40,117 nt of DNA from Hyphomicrobium sp. (GCF_009026145.1 NZ_WBUE01000011.1:1-40117); one strand, 5' to 3'. Positions 24,257-32,553 are shown, counted from the stretch's first letter. Program-made: numbers and translations. The notes: generated by a model not told the origin, from the sequence alone.

Positions 24257-26323
24257 ATGGCGCAGTCGGATGGACATAAAGCGGGAGCCAATGGGAGCGC
24301 CCGCTCCCGCTGCATCGCACTCGTTGGACCCTATCTCAGCGGCAAGACCACGCTTCTCGAGGCCATCCTGGCACGCACCGGGGCGATCCTGCGCCCGGGC
24401 AGCGTCTCGGAGAAGACATCGGTCGGCGACGCCAGCCCCGAGGCGCGCGATCATGGGATGAGCGTTTCGCTCAACGTCGCCGACATCTCCTTCCTCGGCG
24501 ACAATTTCACCTTCGTCGACTGCCCAGGCTCGATCGAATTCCAGTACGAAGGCGCGCTTGCTCTCACGGCTTGCGATGCGGCCGTGGTGGTATGCGAGGC
24601 CGATGCGCGCCGCGTGCCGGCGCTGCAGATCATCCTCAAGCAGCTCGAGGATCGCGGCATTCCGCACTTCCTGTTCATCAACAAGGTCGACGAGTCCGCC
24701 GTGCCCTTGCGCGAGCTCATCCCCTTGCTGCAGCCAGCAAGTGCGCGCCCGCTCGTGCTGCGGCAGATTCCCATCTGGGAGAACGGCGTCGCCACCGGCT
24801 TCGTCGACCTGGCGTCGGAGCGCGCCTTCGTCTATCGCGCCAACGCCCCCTCGGAGATCGTCGAGCTCCCCGCCGCTGTATCGGAGCGCGAGAAAGAGGC
24901 GCGCTTCCACATGCTGGAGCAGCTCGCCGATCACGACGACGAGCTGATGGAGCAGCTTCTCTCCGACATCCCAACCTCGCGCGACAAGGTCTTCCAAGAC
25001 CTGACGCAGGAGTTCCGCGACGGTCTAATCTGCCCGGTGCTGCTCGGCTCGGCGCGCGACAATCACGGCGTCTTCCGGCTGCTGAAGGCGCTGCGCCATG
25101 AGGCGCCCACGGTCGAGGTGACGGCGCGCCGTTTGAAGCTGGAGAACGCCAAGTCTGCCGCCTACGTCATGAAGACGCTGCATACGGCGCATGGCGGCAA
25201 GCTCTCGCTCGCGCGCGTCTTAACCGGCGAGTTCGGCGATGGCACGGTTGTCACCGGCCCGGAGGGCCGCGATGAGCGCGCCGCCGGTGTATTCGCGCTG
25301 CGCGGCGAGGAGCCGATCAAGCGCGGCACCGCCAAGGCCGGTGAGACGGTGGCACTGGGCCGGCTGGAGAGCATCAAGTCGGGCGATACGATCAGCGCCG
25401 AGAAAGGCGGCGCGGTGCAGGCCAAAGGCTCGCCCGCTCTGCCCCCGGTGTTCGGCATCGGCCTCGGGCTCAAGGACCGCAAGGACGAGGTGAAGCTGAC
25501 GGCGGCGCTCGGCAAGCTGTTGGAGGACGATCCCTCGCTAAGTGTCGAGATGAACAACGACACGCACCAGATGCTGCTGCTGGGGCAGGGCGAAATGCAT
25601 CTGCGCGTCTCGCTCGAGCGTCTGCAGCGCAAGTTCGGTGTCGCCGTCGAGCGTCAACCGCGCCACGTGCCCTACAAGGAGACGATCCGGGCCGGAACGC
25701 AGGTGCGCGGGCGGCACAAGAAGCAGTCCGGCGGTCATGGGCAGTTCGGCGACGTGGTCTTGGATATCCAGCCGCGGCCACGTGGCGCCGGCTTCGAGTT
25801 CAACGAGAAGATCACCGGCGGCGTCGTTCCGCGCCAGTTCATCCCGTCGGTGGAGATTGGTGTCAAAGACTACCTGCAGCACGGGCCGCTCGGCTTTCCG
25901 GTCGTCGACGTGGCGGTGACGCTGCTCGATGGCTCCTATCACACCGTCGACTCTTCCGACATGGCGTTCCGCCAGGCAGCGCGCATCGGCATGAGCGATG
26001 GCTTGCCCAAGTGTTCGCCGGTGCTCTTGGAGCCGGTGATGGCGGTTGAGATCGCGGTGCCGAGCGAGGCCACGGCGCGCATCAACGCCATCATCGCCCA
26101 GCGGCGCGGACAGATCCTCGGCTTCGATGCGCGCGAGGGCTGGAGCGGCTGGGACGTGGTGCAAGCGCAGATGCCAGCCTCCGAGATGGAGAACCTCATC
26201 GTCGATTTGCGCTCGGCAACCTCCGGCGTCGGGACGTACACCGCGCACTTCGATCATCTTGCCGAGCTCACGGGGCGCCTCGCCGACCAGGTGCTGGCCG
26301 CGCACCGGCAGGCGGCCGAATGA
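24257..26323 (+). CDS. Elongation factor G-like translational GTPase (alphaproteobacterial paralogue)
   Basis: A 688-residue protein with the full EF-G domain order. The GTPase domain has G1 GPYLSGKT (24-31), G3 DCPGSIEF (88-95) and G4 NKVD (142-145). A beta-barrel domain II and domains III-V follow (VEMNNDTHQMLLLGQGEMHL; ERQPRHVPYKETI; GGVVPRQFIPSVEIG; LEPVMAVEIAVPSEA). The G3 position that is His in EF-Tu and canonical EF-G (DTPGH) is Ser92 here, as I recall also for related alphaproteobacterial EF-G-like proteins. It is therefore probably a specialised ribosome-associated GTPase rather than the main translocase. The ATG at 24257 has an aggagg 5 bases upstream; the frame is open further upstream but without support. 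Confidence 0.9.
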   Translation: MAQSDGHKAGANGSARSRCIALVGPYLSGKTTLLEAILARTGAILRPGSVSEKTSVGDASPEARDHGMSVSLNVADISFLGDNFTFVDCPGSIEFQYEGALALTACDAAVVVCEADARRVPALQIILKQLEDRGIPHFLFINKVDESAVPLRELIPLLQPASARPLVLRQIPIWENGVATGFVDLASERAFVYRANAPSEIVELPAAVSEREKEARFHMLEQLADHDDELMEQLLSDIPTSRDKVFQDLTQEFRDGLICPVLLGSARDNHGVFRLLKALRHEAPTVEVTARRLKLENAKSAAYVMKTLHTAHGGKLSLARVLTGEFGDGTVVTGPEGRDERAAGVFALRGEEPIKRGTAKAGETVALGRLESIKSGDTISAEKGGAVQAKGSPALPPVFGIGLGLKDRKDEVKLTAALGKLLEDDPSLSVEMNNDTHQMLLLGQGEMHLRVSLERLQRKFGVAVERQPRHVPYKETIRAGTQVRGRHKKQSGGHGQFGDVVLDIQPRPRGAGFEFNEKITGGVVPRQFIPSVEIGVKDYLQHGPLGFPVVDVAVTLLDGSYHTVDSSDMAFRQAARIGMSDGLPKCSPVLLEPVMAVEIAVPSEATARINAIIAQRRGQILGFDAREGWSGWDVVQAQMPASEMENLIVDLRSATSGVGTYTAHFDHLAELTGRLADQVLAAHRQAAE

Positions 26324-26329
26324 GGTCTT

Positions 26330-26363
26330 AAGTCCGCGGCAACAATGTCGGCGCCGCGGACTT
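26330..26363 (+). terminator. Hairpin after the EF-G-like gene
   Basis: Arms aagtccgcggc (26330-26340) and gccgcggactt (26353-26363) are exact complements around a 12-base loop, starting 6 bases past the stop. No long T run follows, so efficiency is uncertain. The ttgacc just after it is used as a -35 element candidate for the next unit. Confidence 0.7.
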
Positions 26364-26390
26364 GACCTTCCTAGAGTGGAAATCTAGCTT
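26362..26390 (+). promoter_or_regulatory. Candidate promoter of the fluoride-responsive operon
   Basis: ttgacc at 26362-26367 and tagctt at 26385-26390 are separated by 17 bases. Transcription would start around 26397, about ten bases before the riboswitch aptamer, a typical arrangement for a riboswitch leader. Confidence 0.6.
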
Positions 26391-26405
26391 CGCCATCGTT
26401 GGACA

Positions 26406-26470
26406 GAGGGGGATGGAGTTCCCCTTAACCGCCGGTTGCTGGCGACCGCAACAGGCTAATGACTCCTACC
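26406..26470 (+). ncRNA. Fluoride riboswitch (crcB RNA motif)
   Basis: The conserved elements of the crcB motif are in order: gggggatggagttcccc (26408-26424), ttaaccgcc, a variable stem (ggttgctggcgaccgcaac), then ggctaatgactcctacc (26454-26470). The spacing and the ggatggagttcc / aaccgcc / tgactcctac landmarks match the consensus. It lies directly upstream of crcB, the classic target. Fluoride binding is expected to turn expression on. Confidence 0.93.
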
Positions 26471-26522
26471 GCGGAAGTTTTGCGGTGGGAGCCTGCTCGG
26501 GCCACCGCGAGGTGGCCTTTTT
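26463..26522 (+). terminator. Riboswitch expression platform: terminator and competing stems
   Basis: Terminator: ggccacc (26500-26506), loop gcga, ggtggcc (26511-26517), then five T (26518-26522). A switching strand gcggtgg (26482-26488) can pair with ctcctaccgc, which includes the 3' end of the aptamer (26463-26472), one G-U pair included. It can alternatively pair with ccaccgc (26502-26508), which is part of the terminator. So ligand-bound aptamer leaves the strand free to open the terminator. Confidence 0.82.
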
Positions 26523-26565
26523 GATGCCCCTCCCGTCGATTGCCGAGCCTGATGCAGGAGGACGT

Positions 26566-26964
26566 GTGCAAGCCTATTTGTGGATCGCCGTCGGCAGCGC
26601 GCTGGGCGGTGTGGCGCGCTTCTGGTGCTCGGGCATCGCCGCACGCCTCATTGGCGAAACCTTCCCGTGGGGGACCCTGCTGGTAAATGTGGTTGGCTCG
26701 CTGATCATCGGCTTCTTCGCCACCCTGACGGCGCCCGACGGGCGCCTGTTCGTTGACACGACGACGCGCCAGTTCGTCATGCTCGGGCTCTTGGGCGGCT
26801 ACACTACCTTCTCCTCCTTCAGCTTGCAGACGCTAGCGCTCATGAACGACGGGGAGTGGTTTTATGCCGGCCTCAATATCGGCGCCTCCGTGATTCTTTG
26901 TCTTGTGGCAGTGTGGTTCGGCCATCTTCTGGCGGGGCACCTCAACGCCATGAAATGGGTGTAG
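26566..26964 (+). CDS. crcB: Fluoride exporter CrcB/Fluc
   Basis: A 132-residue, four-helix membrane protein that works as a dimeric fluoride channel, lowering cytoplasmic fluoride. Family signatures are GSALGGVARFWCSG, the PWGTLLVNVVGSLIIGF segment with the conserved Asn, and GLLGGYTTFSSFSLQ with the Gly-Gly-x-Thr-Thr-Phe-Ser turn. The GTG at 26566 is chosen because an aggagg sits just upstream at 26556-26561. An in-frame ATG at 26524 would lie immediately after the terminator T run and add 14 residues with no family match. It is controlled by the riboswitch at 26406-26470. The DUF190 gene begins 2 bases after its stop. Confidence 0.95.
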   Translation: MQAYLWIAVGSALGGVARFWCSGIAARLIGETFPWGTLLVNVVGSLIIGFFATLTAPDGRLFVDTTTRQFVMLGLLGGYTTFSSFSLQTLALMNDGEWFYAGLNIGASVILCLVAVWFGHLLAGHLNAMKWV

Positions 26965-26966
26965 TC

Positions 26967-27314
26967 ATGCAGATCCCAGCGGATGCCATGCTGCTGCGCA
27001 TTTTCATCGGCGAGGACGACAGGGCGGGGAAGCTGCCGCTCTACGAGGCGATCGTGCTCGCCGCGCGCGAGCAGCACCTCGCCGGCGCGACGGTGTTGCG
27101 CGGGCCGATCGGCTTCGGCCGCTCGAGCCATTTGCACACCACGAAAATTCTCCGCCTGTCGCAGGACCTGCCGATCGTCATCGAGATCGTCGATGCGGAA
27201 GACAAGATCAACGCTTTCGTGCCGACGCTGCAGAAGCTCATGGGTAGTGGCCTCGTCACCCTGGAGAAGGTGAAGGTGCTGCGCTACGGCGATGGAACCG
27301 GGGAAGGCAACTAG
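26967..27314 (+). CDS. DUF190 family protein, second gene of the fluoride operon
   Basis: A 115-residue protein of the DUF190 family: AMLLRIFIGEDDRAGKLPLY, then EAIVLAAREQHLAGATVLRG, PIGFGRSSHLHTTKILRLSQ and DLPIVIEIVDAEDKINAFVP. Its ferredoxin-like fold resembles PII-type signalling proteins, and it is often found beside crcB. The ATG at 26967 begins 2 bases after the crcB stop, so both are made from one riboswitch-controlled mRNA. The likely role is an accessory or regulator of fluoride export; this is inferred from the recurrent gene pairing and has, to my knowledge, no settled mechanism. Confidence 0.92.
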   Translation: MQIPADAMLLRIFIGEDDRAGKLPLYEAIVLAAREQHLAGATVLRGPIGFGRSSHLHTTKILRLSQDLPIVIEIVDAEDKINAFVPTLQKLMGSGLVTLEKVKVLRYGDGTGEGN

Positions 27315-27396
27315 CGATTAGGGCTCAGGCGAGCTTGATTGGCTTGCGGCATGCCATTTGACGCTTTCTTACCTCAGTAGGGCGCACACTGCCGCC

Positions 27397-28821
27397 ATGG
27401 CAGGATCCGACCGCATTTCCTACGCAAGGGGTTTCGCTGATCTCGATACCGAGGTCGAGCCGATGCAGCTGCCGCTGCGCGGGGCCTTCCCCGCTTGGCT
27501 GACAGGGACTTTGCTGCGCACCGGGCCCGCGAAGTTCGACGTCGGCAGCACCACCGTGAACCATTGGTTCGACGGCCTCGCCATGCTGCACCGCTTCAGC
27601 TTTGCGGGCGGCGAGGTGACCTACTCCAATCGCTTCCTGAGCTCCGATTCTTATTGTGAGGCGGCGGTGAAGGGCTCGCTGGCGCGGGGCGAGTTCGCCA
27701 CCGACCCGTGCCGCACGCTCTTCCAGCGAGTCGCCGCGGTCTTCGCGCCGCACCTTACTGACAACTGCAACGTCAACGTCGATGCGTTCGGCGGCAAGAC
27801 GGTCGCGCTCACGGAGACGACGCTGCCGGTGCGCTTCGACGCCGAGACGCTGGAGACGCTCGGGCACTACGCGGCGAGCGCCGAGGTCGGCGGCATGGTG
27901 TCGATCGCGCATCCGCATCACGATGCCGAGCGCGGCTGCCGCTTCAGCTACGTCGTCGACTTCGGGCGCCGCTCACACTACCGGCTGTTCGCCATTCCCG
28001 ACGACGGCTCGCCAGAGCGGGTCGTCGCCGAAATGCCGATCGACAAGCCGGCCTACATGCATTCCTTCGCGATGACCGAGCGCTACCTGGTGCTCACCGA
28101 GTTTCCGCTCGTCGTCGATCCGCTGCGGTTGATGCTCGGCCTCGCCCCGTTCATCCGCAACTACCGCTGGACGCCGCAGCGGGGCTTGCGCTTTCACGTA
28201 TTCGACAAGGACAGCGGCGCGCTTATCGCCTCGCGCACCGCCGATGCGGCCTTCGCGTTCCATCACGTCAACGCCTACGAGGAAGGCGCGGACGTCGTCA
28301 TCGACGTGATCACCTATGAGGACGCGGGCATCATCGATCAGCTGTACCTAGAGCGCCTGCGCGCCGGCGAGCCGGTCAATGCCACCGGGCGGCTCATGCG
28401 CTACAGGCTGCCGCTCAACGGCGGGGACCCCATGCACCCCGTCGCCATCGCCGACGAGATGCTCGAACTGCCGCGCATCGACTATGAGCACTGTGCCGGC
28501 AAGCCCTATCGCTACGTGTGGGGAGCGGGGCGCCGGCCGGGCGGCGATTTCCTCGACAGTATCGTCGGCGTCGACGTCGAGAGCGGCGCCACGCGCACCT
28601 GGTTCGCGGACGGCTGTTTTCCCGGCGAGCCGGTGTTCGTTGCTAAGCCGGACGCGCAAGGGGAAGGCGAGGGCGTGTTGCTCTCCGTGGTGCTCGATGC
28701 GCGGCGCTCCCAATCGTTTCTGCTTGTGCTCGACGCGCAGTCGCTGGCCGAAATTGCCCGCGCCGACTGCCCGCATCACATCCCCTTCAGCTTCCACGGG
28801 AACTACTTCCCGAAGCATTAG
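27397..28821 (+). CDS. Carotenoid cleavage oxygenase family protein
   Basis: A 474-residue non-haem iron(II) dioxygenase of the seven-bladed propeller family (RPE65/CCD), which cleaves double bonds of carotenoids, apocarotenoids or stilbenes. The expected iron His residues lie in SIAHPHHDAERG, AYMHSFAMTERYLV, AFAFHHVNAYEEG and at the C-terminus PFSFHGNYFPK. The N-terminal WLTGTLLRTGPAKFDVG segment and the FDGLAMLHRFSF motif are typical. The ATG at 27397 is used; an in-frame TTG at 27358 lacks support. No carotenoid biosynthesis genes are in the window, so the substrate is open. Confidence 0.92.
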   Translation: MAGSDRISYARGFADLDTEVEPMQLPLRGAFPAWLTGTLLRTGPAKFDVGSTTVNHWFDGLAMLHRFSFAGGEVTYSNRFLSSDSYCEAAVKGSLARGEFATDPCRTLFQRVAAVFAPHLTDNCNVNVDAFGGKTVALTETTLPVRFDAETLETLGHYAASAEVGGMVSIAHPHHDAERGCRFSYVVDFGRRSHYRLFAIPDDGSPERVVAEMPIDKPAYMHSFAMTERYLVLTEFPLVVDPLRLMLGLAPFIRNYRWTPQRGLRFHVFDKDSGALIASRTADAAFAFHHVNAYEEGADVVIDVITYEDAGIIDQLYLERLRAGEPVNATGRLMRYRLPLNGGDPMHPVAIADEMLELPRIDYEHCAGKPYRYVWGAGRRPGGDFLDSIVGVDVESGATRTWFADGCFPGEPVFVAKPDAQGEGEGVLLSVVLDARRSQSFLLVLDAQSLAEIARADCPHHIPFSFHGNYFPKH

Positions 28822-28949
28822 TTCCAACATGCCGGCTCCTGCGGCGTCGCGGCGCTCCCCAACACTGACACGAAGGCGTCAGCGGCCGCGAATAGCCTCG
28901 GGTCAGGAGAGGCCGTGCACGAGGCGTGGCCGTAGTGGAGGGACTTGGA

Positions 28950-29912
28950 ATGCGATCTTTATGTTTTGGTATCGGGGCGCTGTCACTGGCGCTGCTCGCA
29001 TCGCCGGCGATGGCGCAAGAGGCGCAGCCCGAGCAGCTGATCGACGCGCTCAACGCCGTGTTCGGCGCCCACGCAAAAATGCGCGCAGCGCACACCAAAG
29101 GCATTTGCGTCAAAGGCAACTTCACGCCCACGGCCGAGGCCGCCGCGCTCAGCAAGGCACCGCTGTTCGCCGCGCCCGTGCCGCTGGTCGGACGCTTCTC
29201 GCTCGGCGGCGGCAATCCCGCGGCGCCCGATAACCAAAAGGACAACGTGCGCGGCATCGCCCTGCACTTTCAGCTACCGGACGGAGGCGTCAGCGATCTG
29301 GTGATGGTCTCGGCACCCATCTTCGTCGCCAAGACGCCGGAGCAATTCCTCGAGCTGCTGACGATCGTCGCGGGGAAGGACAAGGATAAGCTCGACGCCT
29401 TCTTCAAGGCCAACCCAGAGACGACGCGACAGGGTGCCTGGCTGAAGGCGCGCCCGACGCCGGCCAGCTACGCGACCGCCGACTATTACGGCGTGCATAC
29501 GTTCGCGCTGATCAACGCCAAGGGTGATCGCCAACCCATCAAGTGGAAGGCGGAGCCGGTCGGCGGATTCGTCGGCTTGAGCGATCAGGAGGCCGAGGGC
29601 AAAGGCATGGACTTCTATGCCGCCGAGTTGAATGAGCGCTTCGCCAAGGGGCCGGCGGAGTTCAACTTATATGCCGTGCTCGGCCAGCCGGGCGACCAGG
29701 ACGATGATCCGACATCGGAGTGGCCGGCGGACCGTAAAAGCGTGAAGATGGGTACTATTTCCATCACCGGGCTCGAGAACGACGCGGCGTGCGACGTCGC
29801 CATTTTTGATCCGAACGCGCTTGCCGGCGGTATCGAGGCCTCCAAGAACGACAAGATCCTGCCGATGCGCTCGCTCGACTATGCGGTGTCGTTCGGCCGG
29901 CGCACGAACTGA
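28950..29912 (+). CDS. Exported catalase-like haem peroxidase (SrpA family)
   Basis: A 320-residue protein with a signal peptide (MRSLCFGIGALSLALLASPA, cleavage after AMA). The core is that of small catalase-related proteins: AAHTKGICVKGNFTPT with the distal His, LVGRFSLGGGNPAAPDN, GIALHFQLPDG, YYGVHTFALINAKG, and the C-terminal SLDYAVSFGRR in which Tyr would be the proximal haem ligand. These periplasmic proteins degrade peroxide or use it to oxidise substrates. The ATG at 28950 is set by ggaggga 5-6 bases upstream. It converges on an operon of methionine sulphoxide reductases, which fits an envelope oxidative-stress role. Confidence 0.9.
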   Translation: MRSLCFGIGALSLALLASPAMAQEAQPEQLIDALNAVFGAHAKMRAAHTKGICVKGNFTPTAEAAALSKAPLFAAPVPLVGRFSLGGGNPAAPDNQKDNVRGIALHFQLPDGGVSDLVMVSAPIFVAKTPEQFLELLTIVAGKDKDKLDAFFKANPETTRQGAWLKARPTPASYATADYYGVHTFALINAKGDRQPIKWKAEPVGGFVGLSDQEAEGKGMDFYAAELNERFAKGPAEFNLYAVLGQPGDQDDDPTSEWPADRKSVKMGTISITGLENDAACDVAIFDPNALAGGIEASKNDKILPMRSLDYAVSFGRRTN

Positions 29913-29931
29913 CGCGGCGCGGCCGTCGCGC

Positions 29932-30597
29932 TCAGTGCATCGCCGTGTCGGCCTCCGCGCCCCAGATCTCTTTCAGCCGCGCATCGCGCCCGCACGCATA
30001 GCGATAGTAGCGGTACTTCAGCGGGTTCGTCTCGTAGTAGTTCTGGTGGTAGTCCTCGGCGGGTGTGAACGGGCCCGCGTCGACGATTTGCACTGCGATA
30101 GGTGCATCGAAGCGCTTGCTGCTTTCCAATGCCGCCTTGCTGTCCTCGGCGAGCTTCTTTTGCTCTCCCGTGTGGGCGAAGATCACCGGCCGGTATTGGC
30201 TGCCGCGATCGCAGAACTGGCCGCCACCGTCGAGCAGGTCGACGTGCCGCCAATAGTAGTCGAGGAGCTGCTGGTAGCTGACCTGCTTGGGGTCGTACTT
30301 GAGCTGCACGGCCTCGGCGTGTCCGGTGTCGCCCATCGACACCTGCGCATAGGTCGGGTTCTTCGTCTGCCCGCCCATGAAGCCGGAGATCGTTTCCTTC
30401 ACGCCGGGCACCTTGTCGAAATCGGATTCGGTGCACCAGAAGCATCCACTGGCAAAGGTCGCGACCTCCAGGCCGGTTGGAACGGCCGACGCTTGCGGCG
30501 CCGGGGCCGCGCCGTTGGAGGGATTGGCGATGACGAGCACCGCGGCCAAGGCCAGTGCGGCTCCGACGGGAACGGCAATACGTAGCATGGCGATCAT
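29932..30597 (-). CDS. msrA: Exported peptide methionine sulphoxide reductase A
   Basis: A 221-residue enzyme reducing methionine-S-sulphoxide in proteins. The N-terminus is hydrophobic (AVPVGAALALAAVLVIANPS), indicating export or membrane anchoring, unlike the usual cytoplasmic form. The catalytic GCFWC motif follows (ASGCFWCTESDFDKVPGVKE). Other signatures are GHAEAVQLKYDP, the RHVDLLDGGGQFCDRGSQYR region and EDYHQNYYETNP. The start at 30597 overlaps the stop of the upstream DUF1232 gene by ATGA, supporting coupling; an ATG at 30588 has a slightly better placed aagg. It is the last gene of the leftward operon msrB-DUF1232-msrA. Confidence 0.93.
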   Translation of the reverse strand: MIAMLRIAVPVGAALALAAVLVIANPSNGAAPAPQASAVPTGLEVATFASGCFWCTESDFDKVPGVKETISGFMGGQTKNPTYAQVSMGDTGHAEAVQLKYDPKQVSYQQLLDYYWRHVDLLDGGGQFCDRGSQYRPVIFAHTGEQKKLAEDSKAALESSKRFDAPIAVQIVDAGPFTPAEDYHQNYYETNPLKYRYYRYACGRDARLKEIWGAEADTAMH

Positions 30598-31007
30598 CCT
30601 TGCGTTGAAGCGAAATAGCGGACGGCGGCGCCAATTGCGACGAGCGCCAGCCCGATCCAGATGCCGACGATGACGAGAGCGGCACCGCGGCTCGACTGCA
30701 GCGGCGCGTCGATGGCGCTGGCGCGGTGCTCGGCGAGGATCGCCGGCGGGATGAGGCGCACGGCGAGGAGAATGCCGAGCGGCACGAGGATGATGTCGTC
30801 GACGTAGCCGAGCACCGGCACGAAGTCGGGGATGAGGTCGATGGGCGAGAGCGCGTAGGCGGCGACGGCGAGCGCCACGGCTTTCGCGTACCAGGGCACG
30901 CGCGGATCGCGCGCCGACAGATAGAGCGCGTGCACGTCACGCTTGATGCCGCGTGCCCACCCTCGCAGGCGTGCCACTGCGGAAGCGTCGCTCGATGATT
31001 GCGTCAT
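30594..31007 (-). CDS. YkvA/DUF1232 family membrane protein
   Basis: A 137-residue protein. The DUF1232 core is DVHALYLSARDPRVPWYAKA, then LAVAAYALSPIDLIPDFVPV and LGYVDDIILVPLGILLAVRL, with the family's SPIDLIPD motif. A C-terminal membrane helix follows (ALVIVGIWIGLALVAIGAAV). Function in the family is unknown. It lies between msrB (about 30 bases upstream) and msrA (4-base overlap), so all three are almost certainly one transcript. That placement suggests a membrane partner, possibly for electron supply to the exported reductases, but this is only inference. Confidence 0.88.
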   Translation of the reverse strand: MTQSSSDASAVARLRGWARGIKRDVHALYLSARDPRVPWYAKAVALAVAAYALSPIDLIPDFVPVLGYVDDIILVPLGILLAVRLIPPAILAEHRASAIDAPLQSSRGAALVIVGIWIGLALVAIGAAVRYFASTQG

Positions 31008-31038
31008 TTCGGGCGCGGCTCCGTTCTCGTGTGCGATC

Positions 31039-31557
31039 TCAGCCGGCCGCCTTGGGAATGAACTTCAGTGCGACACCATTCATGCAGTAGCGCAGCCCCG
31101 TCGGCGGTGGGCCGTCCTCGAACACGTGCCCCAGATGCCCGCCACAGCGACGGCAATGAACTTCCGTACGTGTCATGAAGAAGCTCTTATCGATGGTATT
31201 GCCGACGGCATTGTCGAGCGGCTGATAGAAGCTCGGCCAGCCGGTTCCGCTGTTGAACTTCGTCTCCGACGAAAACAGCGGCAGCTCGCAGCCGGCGCAC
31301 ACGTAAGTGCCCGGTTTGTAGTTCTTGTCGAGCGGGCTCGTTCCGGCGCGCTCGGTGCCGTGCTCGCGGAGCACATGGTACTGCTCGGGCGTCAGGATGC
31401 GGCGCCACTCCTCGGGGGTCTTGGCGATCTCGAAGGCGGATTTTGTCTTTGTTGTTGTCACTGTTTCCTCGTTGGCGTGCGAATGCGTGGGTCGCCAGCC
31501 GGTTGCGGCAACGGCTAGACCGATACTGGCAAGAGCAAAATCCCGGCGGGTAAGCAA
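31039..31557 (-). CDS. msrB: Tat-exported peptide methionine sulphoxide reductase B
   Basis: A 172-residue enzyme reducing methionine-R-sulphoxide. It starts with a twin-arginine signal ([20 protein letters not shown]), so it should be folded and metal-loaded before export. The domain carries the zinc pairs YVCAGC and [17 protein letters not shown], the [11 protein letters not shown] segment and the catalytic Cys in [13 protein letters not shown] ggagg lies 5 bases before the TTG at 31557, which I prefer as start. A GTG at 31569 would add four residues and has no good binding site. First gene of the operon with DUF1232 and msrA. Confidence 0.92.
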   Translation of the reverse strand: MLTRRDFALASIGLAVAATGWRPTHSHANEETVTTTKTKSAFEIAKTPEEWRRILTPEQYHVLREHGTERAGTSPLDKNYKPGTYVCAGCELPLFSSETKFNSGTGWPSFYQPLDNAVGNTIDKSFFMTRTEVHCRRCGGHLGHVFEDGPPPTGLRYCMNGVALKFIPKAAG

Positions 31558-31689
31558 AGGCACCTCCACGGTGCAGATCGTAAACGGGTGCGCATCGGGC
31601 CGTCGCTCGAAGATACGCGCCTGGCCGGCTTTCGTTACATGACCGGAGTTTCACAATGCTGTGGGCCATCGGGTCATGGGGCGGCAAGG

Positions 31690-32403
31690 CTAGCGGACGA
31701 CGCGCACTGCCTTATCGACGGCGATCTCCTCGGAGCTCATGCGGCAGCGATAGGCGATTGCCTCGACGCCTGCATCCAGCGCGCGCCGGAAGGCTTCCGC
31801 ATAGCCAACGTCGAGGTCGCCGGAGATGGAGAAGCTTTCGGCGTCGGCGCGCTGAATAAGGTACACCATCACCGCGCGGTGACCTTGGGCCACCATCTCG
31901 GTGAGCTCGTGCAGGTGCCTGGTGCCGCGCGTCGTCACGCAATCGGGGAACTCGGCGCGCCCCTGCCGGCGCATGAGGTGCACGTTCTTGACCTCAACGT
32001 AGCATCGCCCTTTGCGCGCGTCCTCGAGCAACAGATCGATACGGCTGGCGGCGCCGTACTTCACTTCGCGCCGCAGCAATTCATAGCCCGCAAGCTTCTT
32101 GATGCTGCCGGCGGCGATGGACTCGGCGACGAGGCGGTTGGGATGCATGGGGTTGATGCCGACCAGAGCCCGACCATTACCGAGGTCGGCTTCGACCATC
32201 TCCCAGGTGTGCGGGTACTTGCGGGTCGCCGCCTCGCTCCTCGACAGCCACACGACCGACCCCGGCGCCGTAAGCCCCAGCATGGCGCCGGTATTGGGGC
32301 AGGCAGCGGTAATGCGCTCGCCGCTATCGAGGACGACATCGGCGAGGAAGCGCTTATAGCGCTGCAGGAGACGCCCGCGGACGAGGGGGGAGGGGAATCG
32401 CAT
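31690..32403 (-). CDS. sfsA: SfsA (sugar fermentation stimulation protein homologue)
   Basis: A 237-residue protein of the SfsA family: [20 protein letters not shown], then [43 protein letters not shown], a nuclease-like EVKNVHL motif, [20 protein letters not shown] and the C-terminal [13 protein letters not shown]. The family combines an OB-fold with a restriction-endonuclease-like fold. E. coli SfsA influences maltose gene expression, but its molecular function is unsettled. The ATG at 32403 gives the standard family length. It is divergent from the MoaB/CinA-type gene, with the MITE-like element between them. Confidence 0.92.
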   Translation of the reverse strand: MRFPSPLVRGRLLQRYKRFLADVVLDSGERITAACPNTGAMLGLTAPGSVVWLSRSEAATRKYPHTWEMVEADLGNGRALVGINPMHPNRLVAESIAAGSIKKLAGYELLRREVKYGAASRIDLLLEDARKGRCYVEVKNVHLMRRQGRAEFPDCVTTRGTRHLHELTEMVAQGHRAVMVYLIQRADAESFSISGDLDVGYAEAFRRALDAGVEAIAYRCRMSSEEIAVDKAVRVVR

Positions 32404-32434
32404 GCTGGGAGCCTAGTGTAGCCAGCCCATGATT

Positions 32435-32512
32435 CTAGTGTCCCTAATGATCCCGAAGTTCGCTCCCGGGCCCAGCAGCGAGCACAGGCGAACTTCGGAA
32501 TCTGGACACTAG
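32435..32512. mobile_element. MITE-like inverted repeat element (about 78 bp)
   Basis: Outer arms ctagtgtcc (32435-32443) and ggacactag (32504-32512) and inner arms ccgaagttcgc (32453-32463) and gcgaacttcgg (32488-32498) are exact complements. They are separated by an unequal internal loop and a 24-base centre. Both ends place a TA just outside gtgtcc/ggacac, as expected for TA-targeting (IS630/Tc1-like) elements. There is no coding capacity. It sits in the divergent spacer between sfsA and the next gene. The MITE interpretation is inference. Confidence 0.6.
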
Positions 32513-32553
32513 GTGCTAAGAGACGCCCTCGCCAGACGATACGGAGAGAAGCG

